Source: Spyradocola sp050942925 (GTDB lineage: Bacteria; Bacillota; Clostridia; Christensenellales; UBA1750). From it: a stretch of DNA of 7,509 nt. A model generated the notes under the pieces. That model was not told where the DNA came from. It searched no databases and was given only the letters and a program-made list of their open reading frames with translations. This document shows, piece by piece, positions 6,517 through 7,509 of this stretch; the stretch's first letter is position 1, and every line of letters begins with the position of its first letter. The position numbers were made by a program, and so were the translations under genes. The DNA lies in NCBI GenBank assembly GCA_050942925.1, contig JBMNOF010000091.1:1-7509 (forward strand), read 5' to 3'.

Positions 6517-7050
6517 TTACGCAGCGTTCTCGCCCTTGGCATCGGCCACGGCGTTGAGCGCGTAGAGCAGCTTGCGGATGGTGCCGCCGAGCACGGAGAC
6601 GAGGCCCGTGATGGGCGCGTTCATGCTGCCCAGCATCTTGGCGATGAGGACCTCCCTGGAAGGCAGATCCGCCAGAGCCTCGACGCCCTTGGGATCGATG
6701 ACCTGCTTGTCGACCAAGCCGCACTTGACGGTCATCTTCTTCTTGTCCGCCATGAACTCCTTGATGATCTTGGCGGGAGCCGCGGGATCGGTCATGCCGA
6801 AGGCAACAGCCGTGGGGCCGTTGAGATGCTCGTCCAGGCCGGTGATGCCCAGCTCGCCAACCGCGCGCTTGATGTAGGTGTTCTTGAGGACGCGGTAGGT
6901 GACGCCGCTCTCACGGAACTTCTTGCGCAGGGCGGTATCCTCTTCCACGGTCAGGCCGCGGTAGTCGACCACGACGGCAGACTGGCAGGTATCCGCGAGG
7001 GTCTTGATCTCCTCGATGATCGCTGCCTTGCTCTCATAGTTCTTGGACAT
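6517..7050 (-). CDS. rplJ: Large ribosomal subunit protein uL10
   Basis: This 177-residue protein anchors the L7/L12 dimers to 23S rRNA at the stalk base and, with L12, represses its own operon by binding the leader. Recognisable segments are the N-terminal IIEEIKTLADTCQSAVVVDYRGLTV (about 10-34), RKKFRESGVTYRVLKNT, the central GPTAVAFG and the closing LLYALNAVADAKG, the helix on which L12 dimers sit. Length is normal for the family. The ATG at 7050 has a GAGGTGG ribosome binding site at a suitable distance; the upstream in-frame extension would run into the leader and attenuator. It is the first gene of a two-gene unit with rplL. Regulation is visible: a near-consensus promoter, an L10-type leader and an attenuator hairpin all precede it. 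Confidence 0.98.
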   Translation of the reverse strand: MSKNYESKAAIIEEIKTLADTCQSAVVVDYRGLTVEEDTALRKKFRESGVTYRVLKNTYIKRAVGELGITGLDEHLNGPTAVAFGMTDPAAPAKIIKEFMADKKKMTVKCGLVDKQVIDPKGVEALADLPSREVLIAKMLGSMNAPITGLVSVLGGTIRKLLYALNAVADAKGENAA

Positions 7051-7116
7051 GGTTGTTTCCACCTCACTTTCCTTTTCCGCCGGACCCAAAGCGGAAGGGG
7101 GCCGGCAGTTTGCCGT

Positions 7117-7153
7117 AAAGAAAGCCCTCGCGCCTGGTGGAAGGCACGAGGGC
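7117..7153 (-). terminator. Attenuator terminator in the rplJ leader
   Basis: GCCCTCGTGCCT (7153-7142) and AGGCGCGAGGGC (7135-7124) form a 12-bp stem with one G-U wobble around a 6-nt loop, followed by TTTCTTT (7123-7117). It lies downstream of the L10-type core and about 67 nt before the rplJ ATG, so premature termination here would control both ribosomal genes. Confidence 0.85.
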
Positions 7154-7164
7154 ACGAAAAGCGC

Positions 7165-7260
7165 ATGCGCGCAGATTCAGCACTCCATCATGTCCTCGGC
7201 GAGCGGCTTCCCTTTACGCTCCGGCCATGCGGAGCACTCGCTGTCTTAGGCGCACGAGAG
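7165..7260 (-). promoter_or_regulatory. Ribosomal protein L10 leader (autoregulatory RNA)
   Basis: The transcript contains CCTAAGACAGCGAG (7250-7237) and CTCGCCGAGGACATG (7203-7189), which match the conserved halves of the L10 leader family in Firmicutes as I recall it (Rfam L10_leader). GCGAG (7241-7237) pairs with CTCGC (7203-7199), and inside this GCTCCG (7235-7230) pairs with CGGAGC (7223-7218) around a 6-nt loop. The element starts about 12 nt after the predicted transcription start and ends just before the attenuator. In this family the L10-L12 complex binds the leader when in excess and represses the operon. Exact ends are estimates. Confidence 0.85.
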
Positions 7261-7279
7261 AATTCTCACAACAGGAAGA

Positions 7280-7308
7280 ATTATATCGGGTTTCTGGGCA
7301 TTCGTCAA
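7280..7308 (-). promoter_or_regulatory. Promoter of the rplJ-rplL unit
   Basis: On the minus strand, TTGACG (7308-7303) and a perfect TATAAT (7285-7280) are separated by exactly 17 bp, a near-consensus sigma-A promoter suited to ribosomal genes. The predicted start is near 7272, giving a leader of about 220 nt. The -35 box overlaps the TGA stop codon of the upstream gene. Confidence 0.93.
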
Positions 7309-7508
7309 GAGGGTTTGCAGAGAATTTCGTGAATTTTACAATCCAAAATCGCATTCGCGCCGGCGGGCGTGAGCGTACAGGCCGTATCCGCGCCGTGGCC
7401 CGTGCCGCCAACCGCCACGACCGCCTCGCCGTAGGGCAGGACCCCGGCGTCCAGGGCCATGACGCTGCACTCCACGCAGACCTTGACGCCCTGGGAGAGC
7501 ATGCGCAG
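7305..7508 (-). CDS. Stand-alone pyruvate kinase alpha/beta-domain protein, C-terminal part (5' end beyond window)
   Basis: The last 67 residues of a protein whose frame stays open to the window edge. The sequence, with GVKVCVECSVMALDAG, GEAVVAVGGTGHGADTACTLTPA and a C-terminal HEILCKPS, matches my memory of small clostridial and archaeal proteins made only of the pyruvate kinase C-terminal domain (PF02887). It does not resemble the C-terminus of a complete glycolytic pyruvate kinase. The function of this stand-alone family is not established; the Gly-rich GGTGHGADT loop may bind a phosphorylated ligand, which is inference. The stop codon lies inside the -35 box of the rplJ promoter and no terminator separates the two, so some transcripts may read through into the ribosomal unit. 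Confidence 0.75.
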   Translation of the reverse strand: MRMLSQGVKVCVECSVMALDAGVLPYGEAVVAVGGTGHGADTACTLTPAGANAILDCKIHEILCKPS

Positions 7509-7509
7509 G

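Noticed and set aside
7177..7229. Tiny upstream frames in the rplJ leader (ATG GCC GGA GCG TAA and ATG ATG GAG TGC TGA)
   Set aside because: Both ATGs lie in the L10 leader fold: the first in a hairpin loop, the second in the conserved CCGAGGACATG stretch with only 1 nt between GAGGA and the ATG. They are better explained as RNA structure.

Overview
The window looks like chromosomal DNA from a GC-rich, Gram-positive-type bacterium, most likely a member of the Clostridia (Firmicutes/Bacillota). The grounds are strong GGAGG-type ribosome binding sites before every gene, sigma-A-type promoters with 17-bp spacers, U-tract terminators, a Firmicutes-style L10 leader, and a clostridial-type L7/L12. 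I cannot name the genus. All seven genes lie on the minus strand, so the biological order runs from high to low coordinates. The long plus-strand open frames are GC-driven shadows.

Right end (7509 to 6033): the window opens with the C-terminus of a stand-alone pyruvate-kinase alpha/beta-domain protein. A near-consensus promoter follows, with its -35 box on that gene's stop codon. It drives an L10 leader with a terminator-type attenuator, then rplJ (L10) and rplL (L7/L12), closed by a strong intrinsic terminator. The usual neighbours rplK-rplA and rpoB-rpoC are absent. A small class I SAM-dependent methyltransferase starts only about 26 nt after the terminator hairpin.

Middle (5340 to 2690): a monocistronic glycoside hydrolase family 9 gene has its own promoter (TTGACT, 17 bp, extended TACAGT) and its own terminator. 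The enzyme has an unrecognised N-terminal region of about 285 residues, a CelD_N-type Ig-like domain and a GH9 catalytic domain. It has no signal peptide, dockerin or visible carbohydrate-binding module, so it probably acts on imported oligosaccharides in the cytosol.

Left end (2660 to 1): a three-gene signalling operon encodes an OmpR/PhoB-type response regulator, a membrane histidine kinase (17-nt overlap) and a lipoprotein (4-nt ATGA overlap, truncated by the window edge). A direct repeat with an 11-bp period over the -35 region is a candidate OmpR-family binding site, perhaps for autoregulation.

I found no mobile element, CRISPR array, tRNA or rRNA, and no clearly new defence or biosynthetic system. 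The points most worth a second look are the regulator-kinase-lipoprotein arrangement, the N-terminal region of the intracellular GH9 enzyme, and the detached rplJL unit with its attenuator.
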